Part shown: piece after piece, positions 44,319 through 53,543 of the stretch
Layout: each line of letters begins with the position of its first letter
How positions within the stretch are numbered: the stretch's first letter is position 1
Made by a program: the position numbers and the translations under genes
The notes under the pieces: model-generated
Seen by the model: only the letters and a program-made list of their open reading frames with translations
Told to the model about the DNA's origin: nothing
The model's database searches: none
Assembly: GCA_029204045.2 (NCBI GenBank)
Contig: JAQNDB010000225.1
Span: forward strand, 1-64,000
DNA length: 64,000 bases
Direction: 5' to 3'
DNA from: Tillandsia leiboldiana
Taxonomy: Eukaryota; Streptophyta; Magnoliopsida; Poales; Bromeliaceae

Positions 44319-44719
44319 CCTACCACAAGAAACCTACATCAGGAACATTATCAACTCCAATTCTCCCTCAATTGAAAAGCAGCCGAGAATAGCGAAAAGT
44401 CCAAAATTTCCAAAGGACCGATGCCTTCGCCCCGATCAAACAAGAACAGGTTCCAGCATCGCCTCCATTCCTGGAGTAGTCCTTCGAAATTTTCGCTCCG
44501 TTCGCTACTTTCGGTGCCAAGACAAGAAAACAAAGAGAGAGAGAGAGAGAGAGAGAGAGATATTGAAGCTGTCCCCGCTGTGGCCGCAACCCTAAACCAC
44601 AATCCAACCACTCCACCAAGTAGGGGTGTAAAACTCTGATCTCATCCACTAGGAAAGGAAGTCATACCAAGTACCATGCGATCCGCTAACCTGGCGCCCA
44701 CCAATCGGGCAACCCAAAC
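44319..44719 (-). other. B2 interior downstream of gag
   Basis: Resumes B2 after Copia with the right-hand CCTAC copy. It contains a GA microsatellite (44534-44560). No pol motif is visible. Confidence 0.75.
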
Positions 44720-45991
44720 TCATCCTCTCGATGTGGGTGGTCGTCGTCCTGACTGCCTCGACGTCGTGGCCTCATCTGGCTGGCGGTAAGTCGGAGGGGC
44801 TCCTTCCTCCGAAAGGGGTAGCGGGGGTGCCGTGGCAAGCGGCATTACCGTAAGTACTACCTGAGGGCATGCTGCCTGAAAATGCCCCGACTGTCCACAC
44901 GAAAAGCATCGCCCCTGCCTATGATCACACTGCTGCACAGCATGCGGTCCTCCACAAATGACACACTCAACCTGAAACTGCTGCTGGTGCCTCGGCTGTG
45001 GGGGACCTCCTGATCCCCGTCTCCTCTGAAACCCACGACCCTCGAACTGGGATGGTGGCGCCCCCGGGGGTCCCGATCTACTAGACTGTCCAAAATCAGG
45101 CGGCACTGGAAGCCTCTCCCCGGAGCTGGTCCCTGGCGCTCGCTCCTTTTCTGACATAACCACAAATCCTCGGTCAACCCACCGAGCATGCTCAATAGCC
45201 GCATCCAGAGTCGGCGCTCTACGCGAATGCACAAGGGGATAAATATCCGGATGCAACCCTCTCTCAAAAAGCTCAACCCTCTGGGCCTCATCCCGGGCAA
45301 CATGAGGCACACTGCTCAACAATTTCTGGAACTCCCGAATGTACTCATGAAGTGGTCGATCACCCTGCTGCAATCGTCGAAGATCCCCTTCTATTTTCTG
45401 CTTTGCACTATCGGGAAAATAGGCCCCGCGTAGCAAAGCTCGAAACTCTGGCCAAGTCATCAACGGAACTCCTGGCGGTCCAACTGGGCGGACTCGACGC
45501 CACCAAGTCTCGGCGTCCCTCTCCAAAAAGTGCACCCCCAAATGTACCCGATGTTCTTCCTTGATGAAGAGGTTCTCAAACAATCTCTCCAAGGCCGCGA
45601 TCCAGCTCTCAACCTCCCACGGCTCCGAACTCTCACTTGAGAACCGCGGGGGATGAAACTTGCGGATAAAGGATAGTCGATCCATGAGCTCCCTCTGCTC
45701 TGTCTCCGTCAACGGAGAAATCTGTGACGAGGTCGAGGATGTCGTAACCGGAAGTACTGATGGTGGTGCCACAGGAGGTGCTCTCTGTTCCAGCATGCGC
45801 ATCCTGCGCTCCATATTTTCCTCCTGGCGCCTGGCCGCCACCTCCTGGCGCCGCAACGCCTCTGACATCTGGGCCACTTGAGCCCGCAGCTCCTGTACCT
45901 CGCTCTGCCCGGCCTGCCCGGCCTCTCGCCGCTCGGGCTCCTCATCCGAGGTCAAACGCCCTCTCGTCGCTGCACGACGTCTCGGCGGCAT
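44720..45991 (-). CDS. gag: Intact gag of B2 (423 aa)
   Basis: Starts at ATG 45991 (MPPRRRAATRGRL), just after a predicted splice acceptor; the frame extends upstream only to a TTG. An N-terminal coiled coil (about residues 25-65, LRAQVAQMSEALRRQE onward) is followed by a Retrotrans_gag-type capsid domain (about 95-260; WEVESWIAALERLFENL, AETWWRRVRP, LQQGDRPLHEYIREF, VELFERGLHPDIY), a proline/arginine/glutamine-rich linker, and a C-rich end with CVICGGPH and the CCHC knuckle CFSCGQSGHFQAAC. It is colinear with the broken Gag of A. It would form particles and bind RNA. No protease or pol follows, so the element depends on another element's enzymes. An intact frame in an element with about 1% LTR divergence suggests it was functional at insertion. 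Confidence 0.92.
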   Translation of the reverse strand: MPPRRRAATRGRLTSDEEPERREAGQAGQSEVQELRAQVAQMSEALRRQEVAARRQEENMERRMRMLEQRAPPVAPPSVLPVTTSSTSSQISPLTETEQRELMDRLSFIRKFHPPRFSSESSEPWEVESWIAALERLFENLFIKEEHRVHLGVHFLERDAETWWRRVRPVGPPGVPLMTWPEFRALLRGAYFPDSAKQKIEGDLRRLQQGDRPLHEYIREFQKLLSSVPHVARDEAQRVELFERGLHPDIYPLVHSRRAPTLDAAIEHARWVDRGFVVMSEKERAPGTSSGERLPVPPDFGQSSRSGPPGAPPSQFEGRGFQRRRGSGGPPQPRHQQQFQVECVICGGPHAVQQCDHRQGRCFSCGQSGHFQAACPQVVLTVMPLATAPPLPLSEEGAPPTYRQPDEATTSRQSGRRPPTSRG

Positions 45992-46286
45992 CGCAGGTAA
46001 CTGAAACAAAACGAATGTCAGGACATAACAACCATACGACCCAATCCAGCGAGAGTCTAAAACTTGTTATCCTTCCTAAAGTATTATGTTGTCTGCAGCC
46101 AACATAATCACTTTGAGAGAATAACGTATCAAATCACTCATCCCAACCCGAGGGAGAGGTAAAAACTCAATCTGGACTCTCGCTAAAAGTCACGACTCTC
46201 ACGTGGTCATCCTAATGTCCAACCACAAGCCTAGGGTTTCTAAGTCCTCAATGACCTATATCCTAGGCTCTGATACCACTCTAATC
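45992..46286 (-). other. Leader of B2 with primer binding site and predicted acceptor
   Basis: TTTTGTTTCAG ends at 46001, nine bases before the gag ATG. The primer binding site is at 46278-46266. The predicted intron from the donor at 48890 is about 2.89 kb. Confidence 0.7.
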
Positions 46287-49200
46287 TGTCATGCCCCGGG
46301 GTCGAAACTGCGACCCGGGCTCGCTAACAGATCCGCCATCTGTACGGAAACTGCAGTACAGACGAAGCGTCTAGCCTGCAAAAGACAAAACTACAGCTAC
46401 ATAGATATCAGAGCGGATAAAAAGCTGTACTATAAAATTTCACAACTACAAAGTTGCAACAACACATAGCCTATCTCCCAAAATCAGATGATACAAATGG
46501 AAGTCCGCCTATACAACATCTACGAATCCAAATGGGAGATAGCTAAACAGGAAAAATAACCAACTCCCACAATCCGGGATGGTACATCTACCTCACTCTA
46601 AGTAACAACTGCTGGTAGGGAACTATCACGCGACTCCCTGTCCTCGGTCCGTCCAGTCAGCTCGGCAGGAACGGAAGAAAGCCTCAGCAACCTGTCACCG
46701 ACAGAGGGTGTGAGAACTACATCCTACAGTAGTTCTCAGTGGGTACCGTCTCCAAGAACCACGGTCTGCACACTAAGTCTACTAGAGGCAAAAGATAACA
46801 GATAAGACTGATAATGAAAATAAGCTGGAAAAGAATCTACAGCTATCATGCCTCTATCTACTATGCTCAATAGGAAGAGACTATGGATGATGGTATGCAG
46901 CCACTCACTGCTAACAACATGTCACAAGTACTACTCACAAGACACTCAACTATGGCACATGCTATGCCATCACTCTCTCAGTGTAACCCCAAATCTCAGC
47001 GACTGCCCCACAGGGTCCAGTCGAGTCAAGCCTGCGCCCCCTGGTGTATCAACCAGGGTGTCCAATCGGACAAACTCGATATCTCACACAGTGACCCCAT
47101 GGTAGCTCGGCCAGGGGTATCAAGCGACCTCTAGTATATGAACTAGGCGCATCATCGCAGCCTCGTCAGGCTCGGTATCATCATCGCAGCCTCATCAGGC
47201 TCGGAATCATCAACGCACCCGGGGCGTGGTTCGAGGGGTGCGACCCCACCGAACTCAAGTATCTCATCAGTATCACCGTCTCACAAGTGGCTCCTGCAGG
47301 CTACAGTCCTCGATCAAACAGATCGGTATCTCGATGCTCAAAGCACAACTCAGTCGGAGAACCCTCCACGACTCAATCTCACAACACTGACCCACTCAAC
47401 GAAAGTACCACACAGCTGGGACCACCGTCTCTCCCAACGGCTCCCACAACAACACCCCACTGAACTCAACACACAAACTCACGGCCGGAGATGCTCCACA
47501 GCCAGATCTGCGAAGGGTCCGAAACCCCGAGAGACTAACACCTACGTCCCCAAGAAAGAAAACAACCCTTAGAACCCAGATCACTCGAATCCGCTCGGGA
47601 GGATAAGTTTATAAGAAACCATGTCATTTATTTCAGAAAACCATTCGATCTGAGAGAAATCCATCTTTTTAATGATTTTTAGTCTTTTTAGGAAAACCCC
47701 TTGAAAACAAGTTTTATGCCCAAACCTCGAAGAGCTACTGCCCTCGTCCTATCAAACAAGAACAGACTCAGGCGACCTTGCGAGGCTTGGAAGAAACATT
47801 GCTTGACCAAAATCATGCATTCGTCCAAAAAGGTTCTGGGTTCAAGGTCCTGCTAACACACGTGCACCACGATCACAACAGGGTGGTGACGAGAAGAACA
47901 GCGGAAAGGAAAACCCCGGGACCACCGTTTAATTGAAACGGTTCCCCAAAACACTAACACTGGCCTAACCCAGCCAACAGCGCGCGTCGCGAAAAACCCC
48001 ACAAAATCTGCTCGCGAAAAACTGTTCGAAAACCGCTCGCAAAACTGCTCAAAAAATCTGCTCACAAACTGCTTGCAAAAACTGCTCAAAACCGGCTTGC
48101 GAAAACAGCTTGCGAAAAACTGCTCCGTCGGCGAAAACTGCGCCCGACGGCGAAAAACAGCTCGAAAACAGCTCGCGAAATCCTGCGAAACTGCTCGCGA
48201 AAACCCTGCGAAAACTGCTAGCGAAACCGCTCGCGAAAAAACCCTGCGAAAACAGCGCCGACGGCGAAGACGACGCCCGACGGCGAAAAACAGCGCCGGC
48301 ACGCAAACCGAGGTGCAGCCCGCTGTCCGGGCGCACGCGGAGCGTCGACAACCCCTGCCGCGCGACGAGGGAGGCCCGCCGCGCGGCACCGAGCCAAACC
48401 GCGCGGCGCAGGGGCTGCTGCGCGGCGCTGGAGCGCGCCGCGCAGTGCCCCAGCGGCGCTGCGCGCATCCGCGCGCATCCGCGCGCAGCCCGCCGCGCGC
48501 GCGCGGCCGTTGCGCGCAGCCCGCAGCGCTGCGCGCAGCAGCGCGCGCCCGCGCGCCCGCGCAGCAGCGCGCGCCCGCGGGCCCGCGCAGGCCCGCGCGC
48601 GGCCCTGCCGCGCGCGCCTGCGCGCGGCCTGGCAGCGCCGCGTGCAGCACTTTGCTGCACGCGGCGCCGCGCCCAGCGGCATGTCGCCGCAGGGTGCTGC
48701 CAACAGCAGCACCCTGGCGCCGCGCGTGCGCTGTTGCGCGCGCGCGCGGCCGCCGGCGACGGAAAATCTAATAAAAACCCCAATAAATCCGAAAAATCCC
48801 CAAAAATCCAATTTCCTCATTAAAAACCAAAATAAAGTACAATTAACAAAAACCAAACTCCAAAACCCAAAAATTTGAATTTTTGCTTACCTCGTCGCCG
48901 CACGTCGCACGCCCACGAGCTTCACTCGGCCACCAACGGGGAGTCCAAGATCAAAATCACCTCTTTTCCTATCTTCTTCTCCATCTTCTTCTTCCTTTTC
49001 CTCTCTTTTCTTTTCCTTTCTTTCTTTCTTCCTTTTCTTTCTTTCTCTGCTGCAGAGGGAGGGTTGGAGCCTTTTATAAAGCAAAAGGCTTTAATTAATT
49101 AATTAATTAATTAACTAATTCCAAAAACTCCAACTCCAACTCACTTTTTGCCTTCGGGCTCTCCGCCGCTGCCCGGAACCTCCCGAACTCCGCTGTAAAT

Positions 49201-49921
49201 CAAAAGTACACGCGCTCACAGCTTTTTCTCTTCAAAAAGCTCATCCGTTGAGTCGGGGTGCTCAAATCAAATACCGGCTCCAAAATTGCCAGTTCCGACT
49301 CACTTTTTGCCTCCGGGTCCTCCGCGTCAGTCCGGAACCTCCCGAACCTCGCTGTAAATCAAAAGTGCACGTGTCCACAGCTTTTTCTCTTCAAAAAGCC
49401 CGTCCGTTGAGTCGGGGTGCTCAAATCAAATACCGGCTCCAAAATTGCCAGTTCCGACTCACTTTTTGCCTCCGGGTTCTCCGCGTCAGCCCGGAACCTC
49501 CCGAACCTCGCTGTAAATCAAAAGTACACGTGTCCACAGCTTTTTCTCTTCAAAAAGCTCATCCGTTGAGTCGGGATGCTCAAATCAATTACTGGCTCCA
49601 AAATTGCCAGTTCCGACTCACTTTTTGCCTCCGGGTCCTCCGCGTCAGTCCGGAACCTCCCGAACCTCGCTGTAATCTGAAAGTACACCTGTTCCAAGTG
49701 TTCCTGAATTTCCGGCACTCCTCAGTGAATTCGGAAATTCCCAATCTCATCCTCGATCGGCCTACAAAGCCCGTAAAAACCCCGAATCGAGCTGGAGCTT
49801 CCGCGTTGATCCGAATCAACCCGGCATCAACTGTAAACTCAGATGCAACATGCCCAAGGCAACTCTCTGCTCCAAGCCATCTGTGTGGTCGGCGCGCTAT
49901 CCAAAGCCCCGGTACTTTACA
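46287..49921 (-). repeat. 5' LTR of B2 (3635 bp, internally deleted)
   Basis: Colinear with 28783-33361 but lacks about 835 bp at the junction 47976/47977 (left-LTR positions about 30473-31307) and about 110 bp more in the GC-rich array. TATA at 49078-49071, donor at 48890. Four 159-bp units (from 49140). Confidence 0.93.
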
Positions 49922-49977
49922 GCGGGCGTGCGCGGGGAAGGCACGGCGGGCACTGTAGCGGTGTCAGCGGGCAGGGC

Positions 49978-50171
49978 CACGTGTCGGCCTCCCATTGGTG
50001 GGTCAGCGCGACGCAACGCGCTGACGCGACGGGACGCTGCGACCGGGCGTCAGAGCAGGCTGGGTGCGGTCCACGTGGCGGCCTCCTATTGGCCGCCGCA
50101 GTTCCGTGGTCGCGGTGCACCGGTCCATGGACACGTGTCGCCTCACCATTGGCCGAGCGATGGTGACGTGG
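49978..50171 (-). promoter_or_regulatory. ERSE-I-like elements 2-4 and UPRE-like site of C 5' LTR
   Basis: CACGTG-N10-ATTGG at 49978-49998, 50072-50092 and 50132-50152 (CCAAT-N10-CACGTG on the minus strand), then TGACGTGG on the plus strand at 50164-50171. CCAAT-N10-CACG is the plant and animal ER stress response element; TGACGTGG matches the unfolded-protein-response element core. Confidence 0.6.
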
Positions 50172-50614
50172 CGCCCAGCTGGCGCCGTGTGGACGCGTGG
50201 ACCATGGCGGGCCGGTTACTGTAGCCGCCCGAAAACTTTCGGGCGCCCGAAAGGGTGCGCCCGAAAGTTCGGGTTAGGCCTATTTAGGCCCGAATTGCCC
50301 CTTTTTTCTCCCTTTTCTCCGTGTTGGCTTCGCCCGAGCGTACTAGGAGGGGAACCGGGCGATTCCGCCCGGGGCTTTCGTGGGCGCGCGAGCGCGCCGT
50401 GGACTCCGTGGAGCGCGCAAGGTGTTCCTAGGAGCCGGATTGACGGGTTGGACGACACGGCATTGTCGAGGTAGGCCCGGTTGTTGTTTTTGCGGTATTT
50501 TTGGCACAGTTTTAAGTTTCCTTTTTGGATTTTGGATTTGGCCCCACGCCCCCATGCGTGTTAGGGACCGTGTTCTACTGTGCCGTTTTACTGCGCGAAC
50601 TGTTGCTGGCGTTT

Positions 50615-50800
50615 TGGAAGCGCCTCGTTTTGCGTGCAGATTCATGGTACGTGCACCGTTTCGCGTGCAGGTCATGTTGGCGCGCACCGTTTTGCGTGTG
50701 GGGTTTAATGGCGTACCTCATTTTGCGTGCAGGTTTGGTGGCCGCGCATCGTTATGCGCGGGGACTCGTGTGTGTGCACCGTTTTGCGTGCAACTTGGTG
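50615..50800 (+). repeat. 31-bp-period minisatellite in LTR of C
   Basis: About six degenerate copies of a GTGCACCGTTTTGCGTGCAG unit, with core positions 31 bp apart (for example 50631, 50662, 50693). The 3' LTR has the same array (57578-57763). The reverse complement is the unit of D's much longer array. Confidence 0.8.
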
Positions 50801-51989
50801 TACGAGACTCGGATTGAGGTGTGCCTTTACACTCTTTGGATCTACGCGTCGCAAGGATTACCGTAGTGTGCTTCGGGGAATTTTTCTGAGATTCGCTCGA
50901 AGGTATACTTTATCCCCTTTACTGTGCGATATATTACAGTTGTGTTTGTTGTGGACTTTCGCGCTCACCGCGTTGTGGAATTTGTAACTCGGCCCCCGAG
51001 ACATGGATTTTGACATTCAGGTACTCGTTTCGAAGGTCTCGACGCGACGATCGCGACAGTATTTTTGATGGATTTTTCAGAGACCGTTCTGCAGGTAAAA
51101 ATTGCACATCTTCGGGGCTAGTTTCAGCAGTTGATGTATACTTGGATATTTTAGCATAATGTGTAACTTAGGACCTTTTGTTGTACCCAGGAGGGTTCGC
51201 GAGTGTTTTGGAACACTGCTAGGAGCCGAGGTTTGCGCGACATGTACCGTGGATTTGGGTTCAGCGGATTGTGCGAGCAAGTGGCCACGCTCTTCGCCGA
51301 CCCCAAGTTTGCCTGGGTTTGAGCACTTCAGGTGGGTGTTCTGTTCCCAGAACCGATAGACGGTTCTTTAATTCTTGTATTAGAATGCACGCATGTTTAA
51401 GGTACAATAATGGTATGTCATTGGGAGGTAAGCTAGGAAGGATGATTGTATAAAGGGAATTGCAAGACTAATATTTATATTAAATATTATCGAGAACTTG
51501 CAGCATTCATATATTCATGATGATGAATTGTAAATGCTTACCTAAGGGACTTACTCTATGTGAAGGACATTTGCATGCTTGTATGGTCATCTAGTTAGGC
51601 CATCTTTTACTGCTACACTACTTATTGGAACTTGACTTAGGAGAAACCATGCGTTTCCTTTCTCCTTCTTTGTTAGTCAAGTGGTCAGTGTTGCTCGGGT
51701 TCGAGCAGGGGTCTGGGTAGTGTAGTCGGGACTTGGTGTCTGGGATAGGTTGGATTAGTTGTGGGGCATTGCGGCAACCGCGGATATTGGGCGGTTGACC
51801 GGATATTTATTTATGCACCAGATTGGGCATCTGAATTCTCTAGTGGACAGAGTTTCCCACGATTTGAGTACTTTTGCATTTGATTGAGGACCGAGGCTTT
51901 CTTTAGTGGTTGGGCTTTCCCACTTTGATCAGAGTCATGATCCGGTCCTGCTTTTGTTACTTATCACACCGGCGCAGATATTGCCCGGT

Positions 51990-52445
51990 GATACCTTACT
52001 CGTGTGGGTCGCTCCCCTCGAGTGCCACACCAGAGTGTGCGATCGGACGGTTAGAGTTGCCGATCTGTTACTTGCTTTTGGTTGCGATCGGACGGTAATA
52101 GTTGCCGATCTGTTACCTAAGAGTCCTTGAGACTCCTATCCCTGATACTTTACTCGTGTGGGTCGCTCCCCTCGAGTGCCACACCAGTGTGTGCGATCGG
52201 ACGGTTAGAGTTGCCGATCTGTTACTTGCTTTTGGTTGCAATCGGACGGTAATAGTTGCCGATCTGTTACCTAAGAGTCCTTGAGACTCCTATCCCTGAT
52301 ACTTTACTCGCGTGGGTCGCTCCCCTCGAGTGCCACACCAGAGTGTGCGATCGGACGGTTAGAGTTGCCGATCTATTACTTGCTTTTGGTTGCGATCGGA
52401 CGGTAATAGTTGCCGATCTGTTACCTAAGAGTCCTTAAGACTCCT
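51990..52445 (+). repeat. 154-bp tandem repeat (three copies) in LTR of C
   Basis: The block from GATACNTTACTCG to GAGACTCCTATC repeats with period 154 at about 51990, 52144 and 52298. Each unit itself contains two GATCGGACGGT-type subrepeats. D's insertion in the other LTR falls within this array. Confidence 0.9.
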
Positions 52446-52683
52446 ATCCCTTATCGGTGTTATGCATTGGCCAGCATACCCGATTCGTCAGGCAAAGCGG
52501 GTAGTACCAGTATTTCTGGCGTCACTAGACTGGGTTTATTACAGATGTTTACTTTACTGTTACACTCGTGTCAGGGGGACCGAGCGGAGTCTAGTAGCCG
52601 TGTTTAGACCAGTGCTAGTGTTGTTGGGAACCGTTCGGGGATCGACGGTTGTTCCTAGGTCATTGTGAATTGTTGACCGTTGT

Positions 52684-52886
52684 ACGGCAGACATAGGCAG
52701 GCATAGCAGGCATGGCAGGCATAGGCAGGCATGACAGGCATAGCAGGCATGGCAGGCATAGCAGGCATGGCAGGCATAGGCAGGCATAGGCAGGCATGGC
52801 AGGCATAGGCAGGCATGACAGGCATAGCAGGCATGGCAGGCATAGCAGGCATAGGCAGGCATGGCAGGCATAGCAGGCTTAGAGGC
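52684..52886 (+). repeat. AGGCAT / AGGCATAGC microsatellite in LTR of C
   Basis: About 200 bp of AGGCAT units with interspersed GGC or AGC. Other families have only a short AGAGGCATG stretch in the corresponding place (A about 10614, E about 15590), so this is a local expansion. Open frames across it are meaningless. Confidence 0.88.
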
Positions 52887-53467
52887 ATGATAGCTGTTGA
52901 GAGGCTCCAGCTTTCTTATTTCAGTCTTTACGGCTTTGGTTAGTTATTGTCTTTTGGGGGACTTAGTGGGCAGACCGTCGGGTCCGGCGGTGGTACCCAC
53001 TGAGAAGTCCCTTTTGGCGTAGTTCTCACACCCTTTGGGGGTTTTTCCCCTTCTTTTTCCTTCCTCTCCTTTGTTTTGCAGAGTCTTAGCGGGTGTTGCT
53101 GATTCTGCGGTTGATGATCGAGGCGAGGGAGTCGCGAGCTAGATCCCTACCCGTCGTTGGAGAGTAGCGGTACCCCTACAGAGGAGATCTTCAGTAGTTT
53201 AGCCGTTTTGTTTTCCTCTTTTGAGAGACAGATGTAGTGAGGATATATTATGTATAGAGAGACTGTACACTGTTGTATTTATTGGAGATATCTCCCGGTT
53301 GAGTTTTGAGCTGTGTATGAGGATATTGTATCATTGTCATTTTTGGGAGATGGACATTGTTGTATTATTTCCAGTTGTACAGTGGTTGATTTTAGTTATA
53401 CAGCAGATTTTCATTTATAGCTCTGATATCTGTTAGCTGTAGTACTTTTCTTGCAGGTAGGACGCTT

Positions 53468-53540
53468 CGCCTATGCGGGGTTTGGCATAGGTGGCGGATC
53501 TGTTGGCGAGCCCGGGTCGCAGTTTCGACCCCGGGGCGTG
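53468..53540 (+). other. Two terminal U5 hairpins of C
   Basis: CCTATGC (53470-53476) pairs with GCATAGG (53485-53491), followed by CGGGTCG with CGACCCCG. Confidence 0.65.
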
Positions 53541-53543
53541 ACA

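Larger units (their letters stand above)
28783..49921 (-). mobile_element. Element B2: gag-only Ty3-type retrotransposon, target duplication GCGGG, carrying nested Copia
   Basis: Minus-strand element of the B1 family. 5' LTR 46287-49921, primer binding site 46278-46266, intact gag 45991-44720, 3' LTR 28783-33361. GCGGG flanks both ends (28778-28782, 49922-49926), and the uninterrupted site exists in C's other LTR (56886-56890). Without the nested Copia the interior is about 2 kb and has no pol. The LTRs differ by roughly 1% plus an 835-bp deletion, so it is older than B1. Confidence 0.93.
49927..53543 (+). repeat. 5' LTR of C, part 2
   Basis: Continues the C LTR after B2: ERSE-I boxes 2-4, TGACGTGG site (50164-50171), palindrome CTTTCGGGCGCCCGAAAG (50236-50253), weak TATA-like CTATTTAGG near 50280, donor TCGAG|GTAGGC at 50471, 31-bp array, two AGGT-cassettes, 154-bp array, AGGCAT array and terminal hairpins (53468-53540). 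It ends GTGACA next to the primer binding site. Confidence 0.93.

Noticed and set aside
50615..50800. CRISPR-like array (regular short repeats with spacers) in C and D
   Set aside because: Repeats are degenerate, spacers are short and partly repeated, and the context is an LTR of a plant retrotransposon with no cas genes.
52560..52888. Methionine/proline/alanine/cysteine repeat proteins on the minus strand
   Set aside because: Translation of the AGGCAT microsatellite.
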